64,000 nt of DNA from Solea solea. Lineage: Eukaryota > Chordata > Actinopteri > Pleuronectiformes > Soleidae. The notes below the pieces were generated by a model. It ran no database searches, was not told the origin of the DNA, and worked only from the letters and a program-made list of their open reading frames with translations. The position numbers and the translations under genes are program-made. The stretch is from assembly GCF_958295425.1 (NCBI RefSeq), contig NC_081151.1, positions 17,924,659 through 17,988,658 of the forward strand, in the 5' to 3' direction. Positions 1 to 37,479 of this stretch are shown here, piece by piece. How positions within the stretch are numbered: position 1 is the first letter of the stretch; each line of letters opens with the position of its first letter.

Positions 1-1421
1 AGATTTGATGCAACTCATCTCTACTGTTGGCCTACTAATAGAAAGTCCTGAAAATGATATGTCCAATGCAGGCTTGTATTTACCTTTTCAGTGCAGTATC
101 ATTAACAACCACAGTCACGTCAACTGAGCCGTAGCAGATGGAATTTTGTTTGACTCTTTCCTGCTGTTAGCTTCAGTTTTCTTTCTTTTTTTTACATTTA
201 ATTTTTTTTTTTTTGGGTTTTCCCATCCGTACATTAAGATGCAACAGTAGACAAAGTAATTTTTCTGTGGTATTTCACTTGATAATTACTTCCCTGGAAA
301 AACCCCAGAAGACTTGCTCTTTTATAGACAATATGTTTAATTGAGCAAATTAGAAAGAGCCCATATAGCACAGCAGCTGTGTACACACGGTGGAATCTGC
401 AAGGGAAGCCCTTGGAGCACCAGGAAAGGATGCAGTGTGAGAATAGCAGATTGAGTCAGAGGGCCTCTGTGCCAAAGCAGTGGCTTTTCAACACAGATGC
501 ATACAGTTACCATGTGTTTCAGACCTCAGAGTCCTTTACTGATCATCACCCGGCTGCATTGATTCTCCAGCTGCTGGCACGTTGCTCATGTATCAGGTTT
601 GCGTGGATGACATGGTTGGTTGGTTTCAGCTGTTTAAAATGTTGGAAGTTATAGTCGCTCGCAAGGATATTTGGAAAGATCTCATTGGATCAAATCACTC
701 GGACCGTTTTCCTGCAAAGGATGCAACAGGACTCAAAAGACCAATAGTCACTGGAGTAGTCGATGCTTGAATTTGGCAGAGTGATAATCTGACTGAGATT
801 TCCACACAAAACTCCCTGGTGCTATCAGATTAGAAATGTAAGAATACAACGTTTTTCTAATTTATCAGTTGATCTGGAAATTAACGTTAAATTGTCTTAT
901 ACAGTGTTTTCCACTTAATTAAATGAACTGTAATTAAAACATCTGTAAATCATTTATTTACAATAGTTTGTAATCATATAAATAATGAAGGATATCAGGT
1001 GTAATCAAACCACTGAAATTATTTGCATGTATTTTGGCACTCACTTTCTGGCACTATACCACTAACCTGCAGGGTTAGCCAAGACAAAAAAAGCTAGTAA
1101 TGTGTAATGTCCAGACTTCTCCTGATCAATTTGAGTGCTTGTAAAATTAAATTTTGTCAGCCCAAAGCAGCTACAGCTTTTGCTCTGTCTCCCCTCTGCT
1201 TCCCAACCACGGTCTATAAGCTAAGCAGGAACACAAGCTGAAGTCATGAGGCATTTAACTCTCCCCACTGTGACTTGGTTGCAGCAGGTCTGTGTCTCTG
1301 TGTGTGTGACAGGCAGGCCCCGCCCCCTGCACCGTCAGATCTCTCCTCAGGATTGGGAGTGGCAGAAATCCATCATAGACAAGTGGCTTAATTTGTCACA
1401 AAATGATCTTTTATGTTCGTA

Positions 1422-1695
1422 AAGGTCCAGTGTGTAAGAATTTGTGACATCTCTCTCATGAGAGAAACTGCAGATTCCCAAGTGCGTCACAGATCTACGG
1501 TGGCCTTCTCATACCACAAAGATGTAAATGCTCTCTCACAACTCCCTACAACTCATCCATGATCCCGTGATGGCGTCCCCTGTAAAGCAAGACCCTTGCC
1601 TCATGTGCATAGGAAAGCCTTATTCTAAGGCTATAAAAACTTGTACAAACATTTGATTGTGCCAATAAACCCTCGTATCTTTCACTCTGGACCTA
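1422..1695. mobile_element. MITE-like element with short terminal inverted repeats
   Basis: The left end reads GGTCCAGTGTG (1424-1434) and the right end CACTCTGGACC (1683-1693), matching as inverted repeats at 10 of 11 positions. The start resembles a sequence I associate with a dispersed non-coding family in percomorph fish. No coding capacity and no clear target-site duplication. It lies about 400 bases before the first slc25a21 exon of the window. Confidence 0.45.
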
Positions 1696-2090
1696 TTTTA
1701 GGGAAATCATTATTAAAGAGGACAAATCCTACTATATTTTAGGCCTCCGCAGTCTAGTGAAACATCATTACTGGTTAAATATGCTGTTTGTTGCCTTCAT
1801 GTTGTTGCCATTCAATCTGTTTTTGTTCAGTAGTTTATATTTTTGTGAACAGATTTGCTACATGTGTCTTGAGAACAAATATTACATTTTCAGTCCCGGC
1901 TCATGCAGCTCCTATTTGGTATCTCCGCCGCTCCTGTCGCCTTGATGTTTAGTTACCTTAATGAGGAGGCTTTACCCTTAAACGCATAGATACTACATAA
2001 ATTAGTGATATGAACCTTGTTTCTGATCGACAGACAAACATGTCATTGGGCTATTAAAATCACTGATCCTGGTTATTTTTTATTTCTTAG

Positions 2091-28449
<26,359 letters not shown>

Positions 28450-28942
28450 CCAAAAAAAAAGGAAGGAAACCCACTTGTGCCTCATGGATTCTGCCTTCAT
28501 TCCAATATCGTTGACTGAATGAGTTATTTGTTCGATCGTTCGTCTTGAAATAACTGCCAAATATCTTTCGAAGGACAAACTCTGGTTTTTATCTGCAGTG
28601 GAAAAACACATTTCAATGTAAAACGGGTTCCAAACAATAGCGTTCAAAGGCTTTAAATATCTGTTTTCTAATACAGTGTTTTATCACCGTCCTAAAATAG
28701 TGCAAGATATTGTAGAGATAGAGATCAGAGTTGAGCAATATTTTAATTACGATCACAGTTGAGGTTGCTGTTTCCCTCTGGTTGTCTTCACTGTCAATCA
28801 AATCAGGTCCACCCACGCCTTCATAATTCCGATGAAGTGGATTATTCAGTTTATGTGAGTCATGTTGACCTTCAACACTGACTCATGTGAAACCAAACAT
28901 ATGGAGTAAAGGTCTGAGCACGGGGGGAAGAAGGATTTTCAC

Positions 28943-28948
28943 AATAAA
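28943..28948 (+). terminator. slc25a21: Candidate poly(A) signal of slc25a21
   Basis: AATAAA about 495 bases after the slc25a21 stop codon, followed by an A-rich stretch. It is the first canonical hexamer I noticed after the stop. Another cluster lies near 29498-29510, so the true 3' end is not certain. Confidence 0.4.
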
Positions 28949-29175
28949 AAAACATACTTTTAAAGTAGTGTAGACCCGCTATAGAGGGCTTTAGTATGCA
29001 GTGGATCATAATTATGCTGTATTACTGTATAATACTGTATAATTTGATAAAACTGGAACATGACCCGAGTCAGCTGATTTTCACCGCCCCCCCCTTCAAA
29101 TTTGCCTCATGTCCTAAATTAAACTGTCCACACTGTCCCTAAAGACATTTTCTAACACGTATGTCTGTGGACTGT

Positions 29176-29185
<10 letters not shown>

Positions 29186-29240
<55 letters not shown>
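29186..29240. repeat. (TA)n microsatellite
   Basis: About 27 TA dinucleotides preceded by a short (CA) run at 29176-29186. Confidence 0.97.
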
Positions 29241-29241
<1 letters not shown>

Positions 29242-30029
29242 GTACACATCTTCATGGAAAATGTATACTGTGACAACAATGGTACCGCGTCTTCAACATA
29301 AACAAACGTTGCTTATTGTAGTTCTTCATTATAAGTAGTGTTTAAGGCCTTTTTTTATACACTGATGTTAAGGCCTAATATCTTTTATTCATTTTTATGT
29401 AACGTTTATGAATTATGACAGGTATGAAGTTTGTCTTTTAATCTCCGTTAAAAAATATTCTAATTTGATGACAGATGCATGCATGTACTGATAACAATAA
29501 AATAAATACAACAATGAACATTATGCTCCTCACTTGTTTCCGTGTGTGTGTGTGTGTGTGCGTGTGTGTGTTGGGCGTGGATTGTTCACCACCTCCGTGT
29601 CCTGTAACCGTCGGTGTACGTTGCTGCGCGTTTGTCTTCCCTGGAAACATCTCGGCTTTCTGGCACTGACGGAAGCCTCTTTCACATTAATACTTTTTCA
29701 CCCTCCTCCTCCTCCTCGTCGAGCACTTTGTTTTTCAAGAGCCTGTCAGCGAGAAGAGGTTGTATTAGCCAACCAAGTGTCAGTCTATTCTCTGGCGGTG
29801 GTGGATCGTCGGTGCCTAAGCATAGCTTAAGTACAACCTAAAACAACAAGCTTGAGAAATTCAAATGTGATTGCAGGACGGGGGGGGGTTGGATCCCGTG
29901 CACATGTTCTCTCCCTGTAGGTCGAACTCGCACACAAATATGCAAAAGCACACACCTGTTGCAGAGCAAAGTGGCTGCTCTCTATGAGCCAGTACACGAG
30001 GAGAAGCCACAAAAGATTTGTATCATATC

Positions 30030-30700
30030 AGCTTTTTGGAGCGCTAAAACGGACCCTAAAGTGGAAAAAAACGTTTGGGTTTTCATGAATACGACCAATA
30101 TGCAAGTTTTGCTCATAGCCCCGCCTCTCTTTTGCATTCACCGTCACTGTTTTTGTCTTTTTGTATTTGGGTTTGGTACCATTTTCTTCTTCTGCTTTTT
30201 GTATGTTTCTGCGGCAGCGTCACAGCGCCACATACAGGCCTGGCATAGATACTTTTTCGGGAGGTTATTATGATGTTGAAACTTGTTAAGAACTAAGTAG
30301 AAAGAGATTGTGTAGTGGAAGTGTTGCATCCTTATGTGGATAAGGCTTCCGAGATCGTACACACAAGAAGAAGTTCGGGAGATACCGCAATTGTTTTGTT
30401 TCTGCTTTATATTCGTACGTAACCAGTTTTGGGCCCTAAAAAATGTCAACTTTGGGGAAATAATGATGTTATGATGTCCGCCTCTCTCTTGCTCTAGCGT
30501 TTGTGGTCGCTATCTCTGTCGTCTTTTTATTCATGTGTTTGGAGTTGATTGTGATGTTGATTGTTTACATTGTAATGTATTACTTATTCAAAAAAGTGTA
30601 TTTTGTCTCTTATTTTGTTGCAGTTGCATTTCTGTGGATTCCTTACAGTGCCACATACAGGCCTGGCATGTATACTACAGTGTGTTTATGGACAACGTTT
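30030..30700. repeat. Dispersed repeat fragments sharing a 24-base core
   Basis: ACAG[C/T]GCCACATACAGG and the following CCTGGCAT occur at about 30222-30246 and again at about 30646-30670, in the same orientation. The left fragment is preceded by CATAGCCCCGCCTCT and a pyrimidine-rich run. I associate this arrangement with a dispersed fish repeat. Boundaries not resolved. Confidence 0.4.
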
Positions 30701-33700
30701 AAAGAATCTTCACCCTCGTCTTGCTTGTAGCCACAATGGCATTTATTTAACAGTAGTCATTAATGAGGGAGTTTCTCTTGGTTTCTTGCCCTATAGGAGC
30801 CTGTGGTGACAGACAAACAACTGCAGCTCCCCAGACTGATGGAACTGTCGGCGTCTAACCTGTCTCCTCTCTGTAATGGAGGTGCTGAATGTTTGTTTCT
30901 GTCTTGACAGATTGTACCGTGCCGCATGTATTGCCGGTCGCTATGCGACGGAGCCACCCCTTCACCTGGATTCCCTGCACTCTACGCTGAACATTATTCG
31001 GTGGTAAAACAAACAAAAAAAAAAGGTCCTGTTTTCATTTTCTCACCATGTGTGTTCCTTTCGTCTTCACCCTTAAACAGTTCCGTCGAGTGGCTCGCCG
31101 ACGTTGATTAATGTCTTTTCAAATGGGACAATGTGTGGAAAAGAAAGTCTCACAATGGTGCGACTGAACACGGAAGCCACGCATGTGAACACGGCAAAGA
31201 CACAGAACCAGACGTGTTGTGATTTTCCACGCACAGCTGATTCTTTCTCTTTCCCCCCCCCCCCCCTCTCTCTTTCTCTGTCCTCTGTGTGAGGTTTAAC
31301 TCACCTGTCTGCGCGACCTTGCTGTTTTAAGGCATTAAGAAAACATTCTGGCCGCTGTCAGCTTCTTTTAAAAACGTCCATTGAGCAGAAACACTCGGGA
31401 GGTGCTGCTGCCTCCGCCGACTCCTGCACTGTGTTACTCTGCAAATGGCTGTCTTGTTTCTGATTGCATGTGGAAAAGTAAAGATAACCATATGACACTG
31501 AAGTCAGACTCGGCATCATTAATTATAAACACATGCTTGGCTCCATTTTTTTAAACTATGTCTTTTTAGACCTTGCTTTCCATAAAGCTGACCAACATTA
31601 GGCTACAACAACGAGGCTTATTAGACGTTTGTGAAGTTGTTCCTCCTGTCTAGAAAACACAGTGTTCCTATTTTTTTAAATGCTGGTGTCAATTAAGACG
31701 ACCACACTTTAATTTTGTTGTATGAGTCACAGGAGACTAACAAGACTGCTCAGTTCATGTAGCGTAGTTGAAAGGAAAAGTTGTTTTGGCCTTGTGTGTA
31801 GGCTGAGGTACAAAAACAAAAAAAAAAGGGAAGAAGGAGAGAGCGAGAGAAAATGGAGCATGTGACGGCTTTTTCATGCCACTCATAGTTAACTATCATT
31901 TGCCGAGTACGTGATGGATGGAGGATGGTGGAGGCTGCTGAAAGGTGGTGGCCGCAAGGGCTGGCTGGTAACAGCGAACGTATGATCATCGGGTCCCTGT
32001 GATGTGGTTCACATACGGTCAAAAGAAACACTACCATCCCTGGGCAACGGTCCGTGACCACTGGATGCGGGGAACAGTGCTTTCCAAGTCAAATCAGGCC
32101 TCGCGTTGGGGAGGACTGTTGACACTGTCGCACAGAGGGACATGTTTATGTTGTAACGCGGGGGAGGGGGAGTGGGAGGGGAGTGGAAACAACTCAGACA
32201 ACCTCCTCCTCGTCGACCCTCAGCTGCAGGTAAAAGAGCAGGTGAGCGACGTTTATCGCGGCGTCAATCTGCCGCAGAGTGTCTACAGTAGCTTTAAATA
32301 TCTGGTGTCCACTAACTCCCCCCCCCCCCTCAAAACGTCCAAATATTTTTTTTGAGCAGCCATGTTTGCTTTTTCTGTTTCTAATGAACACGTTGAGTTG
32401 AGCTGCTGGAGCGCCGCGTTCGGGTCACATGTCTGATGACCCTTCGAGGCCGCGGGGCCCGCTTGTGGTTCTCCGTACGTACTCGGAGGATCTCGCAGTG
32501 TAACGCAACAGTGATGTTCAGATTTATGGCGTCCCTCTCACACACACACACACACACACATGCACTGAAATCCAAATGAAAAACGACTTAAAGCGGTTTT
32601 AAATGATTGGGAAATTACAATATAGGGAAGAAGAGCTTTGATGTTTTTCTGAATCTATTTTGGAAAATGGTTGACGAACTTAAAAAAAGATAAAAACCTC
32701 GTTTTGTAACACAAATAAATTCAGTTAGTACAAACTAAAGTGAAGATAACTCTTTATTTTCACTTTATTTTAATTCAATTACGTGTTTTCTTTTAACCAT
32801 ATTAGGAGCATTATAATTCATTACTTCATTCTCATTAACTATATGGGCAAAATATCATTGATATTTTACATATTTTATATTTCTGCCTGACCTACACTAA
32901 CCACATAAAGAACTCATTTAGTGTTTTAGTGAAGCTAAAATCTCCTCATTGTCCCTGAACCGAAAAGAGTAAACTGTAAAATCTCATTTAAAGTTATTAA
33001 ATAAGGTTATGAGTAAGCTGCACACATTATTTAGGTGATGTAAAGTGTAAATCTAATGTAATGTCATTTCTTTTTAAGCCCTAATACTGTGGTGTAACTA
33101 CTTAGTCTTGACTTTCCATAGTGGCGACACACATTGAGCCCATTTCTGATGAATTGTCCCACACACTGACACACAGGCTTTGTTTTCATGCAAATTAGCC
33201 CGGGATACATTTTCATACCCTGACTTAAGCAGACAGGCGACCCAAAAGACAAACAACAATGGGCAAACGTCAGGAAAACCATTTTTTACAGCCAAACAAT
33301 TTAATAAGATACATTCAATTTCATTGTGCAACATTTGTCAACCGTTAACGCTTCGCGACTCCAAACATCCGACCAAAGCCAATTTAGTCTAAACGCGTGC
33401 GGACGTTGCCGTGCTGTCTGCGAGGCTAATTGCACTTCATTCAACGTACCTTTTTTTAATCTAATAAATAAAAAGTTCTCCCTGCACGGAGCTCCTGCAT
33501 ATAGGCTACATTTTCTTTTACAGAGGTGGGGAAAACAATGCACCATAGGACGAGTAATTTTTTTTATCAAAACATAAAAAGAGCATAAAACAAACGCACA
33601 CACATTTGAAAAAAAAAAAAAAAAAAAAGGAATTAATAAGCACCCTGAAAACACAAATGCAAAGGTTTACTTTTCCCCCACTTCTGTCATTGCTCATTCT

Positions 33701-33882
33701 TGGAAGTTATACTTTACCCCGCTTTGCCCCAAAGACATTTGCAGCACAAGTGTTGCAGTAAAGAATCTGGGAGGAATTGTGTTGACGGATTGGAGAAGCA
33801 GTCATGCATCAGTCCTTCAATACACCTGTCCTGCAAGTTCTTTCACACGTGTTTGTAGTAAAAAAAAGAAGAAAAAAGACAG

Positions 33883-33888
33883 TTTATT
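33883..33888 (-). terminator. pax9: Candidate poly(A) signal of pax9
   Basis: AATAAA on the minus strand, about 180 bases beyond the pax9 stop codons. Alternative hexamers further downstream near 32752 cannot be excluded, and Pax9 3' UTRs can be long. Confidence 0.3.
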
Positions 33889-34068
33889 CCTTGTGTCTTT
33901 GGCCTGACTGTGTGTGTTTTTTTTTCGAGGGAGGACGACACAATCCTGGGATTGAGTCCCCTGTGAGAACTGAGGCAGTGGGATTTGAAATGAAGCCACG
34001 TGGGAACCCAAGTGGCGTCTTCTCTCTCGTCGGCCACGTGCCACCCTTCACCTCCGTTCTCCGTCCCG

Positions 34069-34350
34069 TCAGTCTTTGCTGGCTGACGTCACTGCACTGC
34101 GGCGGCGGCGGCGACCTGGTGGACGGCGTCGCGCCCGGCTGTCATGCTCTTGAAGGCCAGTGGGGGCGGCGATGTCACAGCTGTGGGGCGATGGAGCACT
34201 GCCACTGGCCGGCTGCCATGTGGCTCCGGTCGCATAGGCCGACGTGGTGGCGCTGCACCCCGTGTAGGGTGACACTTGGGTGGGAGGGTGGTAGGGAGGC
34301 ATGCTGGGCGCTGTGACATAGCTGTTCACTGTGGGCAAGCCACTCGGCGT
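34069..34350 (-). CDS. pax9: pax9 exon 4: C-terminal region, with internal frameshift
   Basis: Acceptor TCGTCCACAG ends at 34351. The exon opens [20 protein letters not shown] and runs to SPHSCDIAA, matching the Pax9 activation region. At a C5 run (plus strand GGGGG, 34162-34166) the frame then reads [15 protein letters not shown] and an Arg run to a stop at 34069. The family's LAFKSM... continuation is present one base out of frame and ends at TGA 34089-34091. With the shift ignored, the total length would be close to the mammalian 341. Confidence 0.88.
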   Translation of the reverse strand, partial: TPSGLPTVNSYVTAPSMPPYHPPTQVSPYTGCSATTSAYATGATWQPASGSAPSPHSCDIAAPTGLQEHDSRARRRPPGRRRRRSAVTSASKD

Positions 34351-34854
34351 CTGTGGACGACAGAGAAGCCAGATTAGACGGTGAGGGTGTGGATTAAATG
34401 TGGATAATCAGAAATACTACACGTGTTATCACTCAATATCAAATTGTGTTCCCTAAGGAGTCGTTCTCATCAGTGTGAGTGATCTTACAGAGGTGGTGAT
34501 TGGCTGTTTTCGAGCCGTGCAGGACGTTATGTTCCTTCACGACTCCCCCCAAAGAAGTCTGTTGTGTGATTTTGAGTCACTGTGTTTCCACAGCAGGGAG
34601 ACGACCCGGCCCATGTAAACCAGAAAAAAGCCCCTCTGTAATGTGTTTTTTTTTTTATTTATTTGATACAATTGGTATCGTTTAGTTTCGATATCGATGC
34701 GTATTGAATCATTTGCTCGGCCCTCTTTTGTTCATCCCATTTTTCAGCCAAACAAAGACATATTTTGCCTCCTTAAGCAGCCAGATGAGAGACTGTTGAA
34801 AGGAAAGACCTCAAATGTTTGCTGTTATTTAGTGACTCTAACCCAGGTGGACAC

Positions 34855-34899
<45 letters not shown>

Positions 34900-36775
34900 G
34901 CAGCTGAGGTGTAATGGAAAAAAGCTGAAGCAAAAGTGAAAGGAGAAGTGACGGTTGAATTATAAACAGCAGAGACTTGAATTCTAACTTCACAGCCGCC
35001 ACATAAACCCCACCCCCCCCCTCACCCCTCCAATTTTTGATGAAAGTATGGATGATCAATTATGTGTTCTCATGCCTCAGAACATATTAAACATGTGTTT
35101 CCCAAAAAAAAAAAACATACATGCACGATAGCTGGTGTGGACATGGGCCTTGTTTTCTGCCCCAAAAAATGGACGTTGATAGACTACGCCAGACGATGGG
35201 AGACGGAGTGGTTGGGGTTGGGGTAGGGGGGGGGAGTTTGGTGGGCCACAAAACAGATGTCATGAGAGATTGAGAGTGAAAGGGCAGGAAAAAGGGGAAA
35301 TATGATAGAGACGGAGGCGAGCGTGGAGTTTTAAAAGCATGAATGGGCTTTTTTTTTTTTTTGCTTCTCCTCTGGCACGGCGACAAGACTTAACTGGAGG
35401 AATTCACCAAAGCATTTGAACAGAGAGGCTGAAGTTCTGGTCCTGGGTGGTCTGCGACTACTGACAATTATTTTCTACATTTAGGATCCTTTTCTCTTCC
35501 TCTGACTTATTTGAACAGCAGCAGCAGCAGCAGAGACACAGGGATGAGGAATGACTGACACTGGTGCTCCTTCAAACTGTGTGTGTGTGTGGGTGACTGT
35601 GGGTGTGTCGGGTGACTGTGGGTGTCGGTGTGTCATCACTGAGCTCAGTCATAGTACAACTTATTATTATTATTGCTCCACTGACTTTTAGCTGTTTAAA
35701 ATATTTTTTAAATATATATATATATAATTACTTTGCCCATAATCCAAAGCTTGATGTCAACACACACACACACACACACACACTCATACATTATTTTGTC
35801 CACCTCTAAATTATGTTTTAGAATTTCCACATACTAAAAAAGTGGTTTGTATAGGCAAACATTTCTCAAATATATGCACAAACATACTATTTACTTATAA
35901 TCTAATAACCTCACATGTATAAATATGATTTAAAACAGAACAGTCAGAATAATTGGCTATACAATAATAATAGTACAGAATTTGAATATAAACAGAATTT
36001 TGTTTAGCTGCTGTCAAATGTGACCAATCACACATGGAAAATGTGTTATGTTGATCTTTTATAATTATGATTTTATTATTATTATTATTAGTAGTAGTAT
36101 TATAAAGAGCTTAAACCAAGCTGGAGAATACAATAAACCTGGCGCAAATTATTCAAATAATCCTTATGTGCACGAACTGGTCTCATTTACATACATTTTA
36201 AATAAATCACAGAAATGACGTCAACAGTCAAACGCATTTCAGTCAGAAATCTGGAAGCATATTAATTGAGTTACTATGCATTTTCTTTTTTTTTAAAAAG
36301 TAAATAATGGAGCCGCTGTGAGGACTGAAAAAATATTGTTTTATGTTGTATTTGTTTTTATGGATTTTCTTTTTGTTTGTTTTATGTGTGTATTTATTGT
36401 TAGTGTGAGTGTGTGTGAGAGAAGCCTCCTGATGCTTGACATTAATGTGTCAGTCATCCTTTGGGAAAACATTAAAAAAAGAAAGAAATCTATATATTTA
36501 TATGATGACTCCAGCTGTTAAAAAAGCACGACTTTTACTTTGAAATGAGGAAGTAAATAACTGGCGGTTTTATTTGTTGTTTGTTTGTCTTCTAACGCGA
36601 TCCCTGCACGACATGTCTGTGTTTTATGTCTGTCTGACAAACACATGACTGTGCTCGTCCTCACTCACTCACTCACTCACTCACTCACTCCCTCACTGCT
36701 CCTTTTATTTCTTTATTAACTCTGTCATTTATGGTCTTGTTGTTGTCTCTAATGAATGGCTCGCTTGTGTTGTTT

Positions 36776-36806
<31 letters not shown>

Positions 36807-37348
36807 CGCCTGTGTCCTGATCAAAGTGGACAAAAATAAGTGGAGAAGTTTAACCCCCAAATAAAGCGCGCGCCCTGTCAAAATGAGAAGCGCGCGCCCA
36901 CGTTGTTAACACACTCCTCTATAGTTGTTGTAAAAACAAACTACGTGTTTGTTTGTAAAGGCACATGCCAGAATTATCCTTTAAATATTGTTAGTGTGTG
37001 AAATGAGTTGGTTGTGATGCTGCTTTTATTTATTTATTATTTGACTCTTGTTTTCTCAGTGATAATTAACACATGTATCTATTATTTGCTAGTACAATTA
37101 TGTAGATTTTCTTTTTTTTAATTTAAATAAGCTCGGTGAATATATCGTGTAATATCATAGTATCATCTGTAGTCGAGTTGTTTTAAGTGTTGTAACTTTT
37201 TAAAAGTAGGTGTATCATATATTTTAATTCCATCATTTCTGTCTAACACAGCAATAATAATAACAATAATAATGATAGTGCGTATTTATCATGCGTTTAT
37301 GTATTGATGCGTTTGGTGTTTTCACCAAATCCAAACTTACTCGATATA

Positions 37349-37396
<48 letters not shown>

Positions 37397-37437
37397 ATCG
37401 ATATATACATTAGTGTGTGTTTGTGTATGTGTGTGTG

Positions 37438-37479
<42 letters not shown>

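Larger units (their letters stand above)
28450..34068. other. Intergenic region between slc25a21 and pax9 3' ends
   Basis: Tail-to-tail spacer of 5.6 kb including both 3' UTRs. It holds an (AT)n tract, a repeat pair at 30.2 and 30.6 kb, poly-C runs near 31253-31266 and 32320-32329, and a G+C-balanced stretch at about 31870-32470 that may be regulatory. A (CA)n lies at 32539-32560 and an A-run at about 33608-33628. No protein gene supported. Confidence 0.6.

Noticed and set aside
1..2090. First coding exon of slc25a21
   Set aside because: No frame with the expected N-terminal helix preceding Gly-Leu-Val-Glu and followed by a donor in phase; it must be further upstream.
33804..34316. 170-codon plus-strand frame
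   Set aside because: It is antisense to pax9 exon 4; GC-rich exon sequence keeps the opposite strand open.
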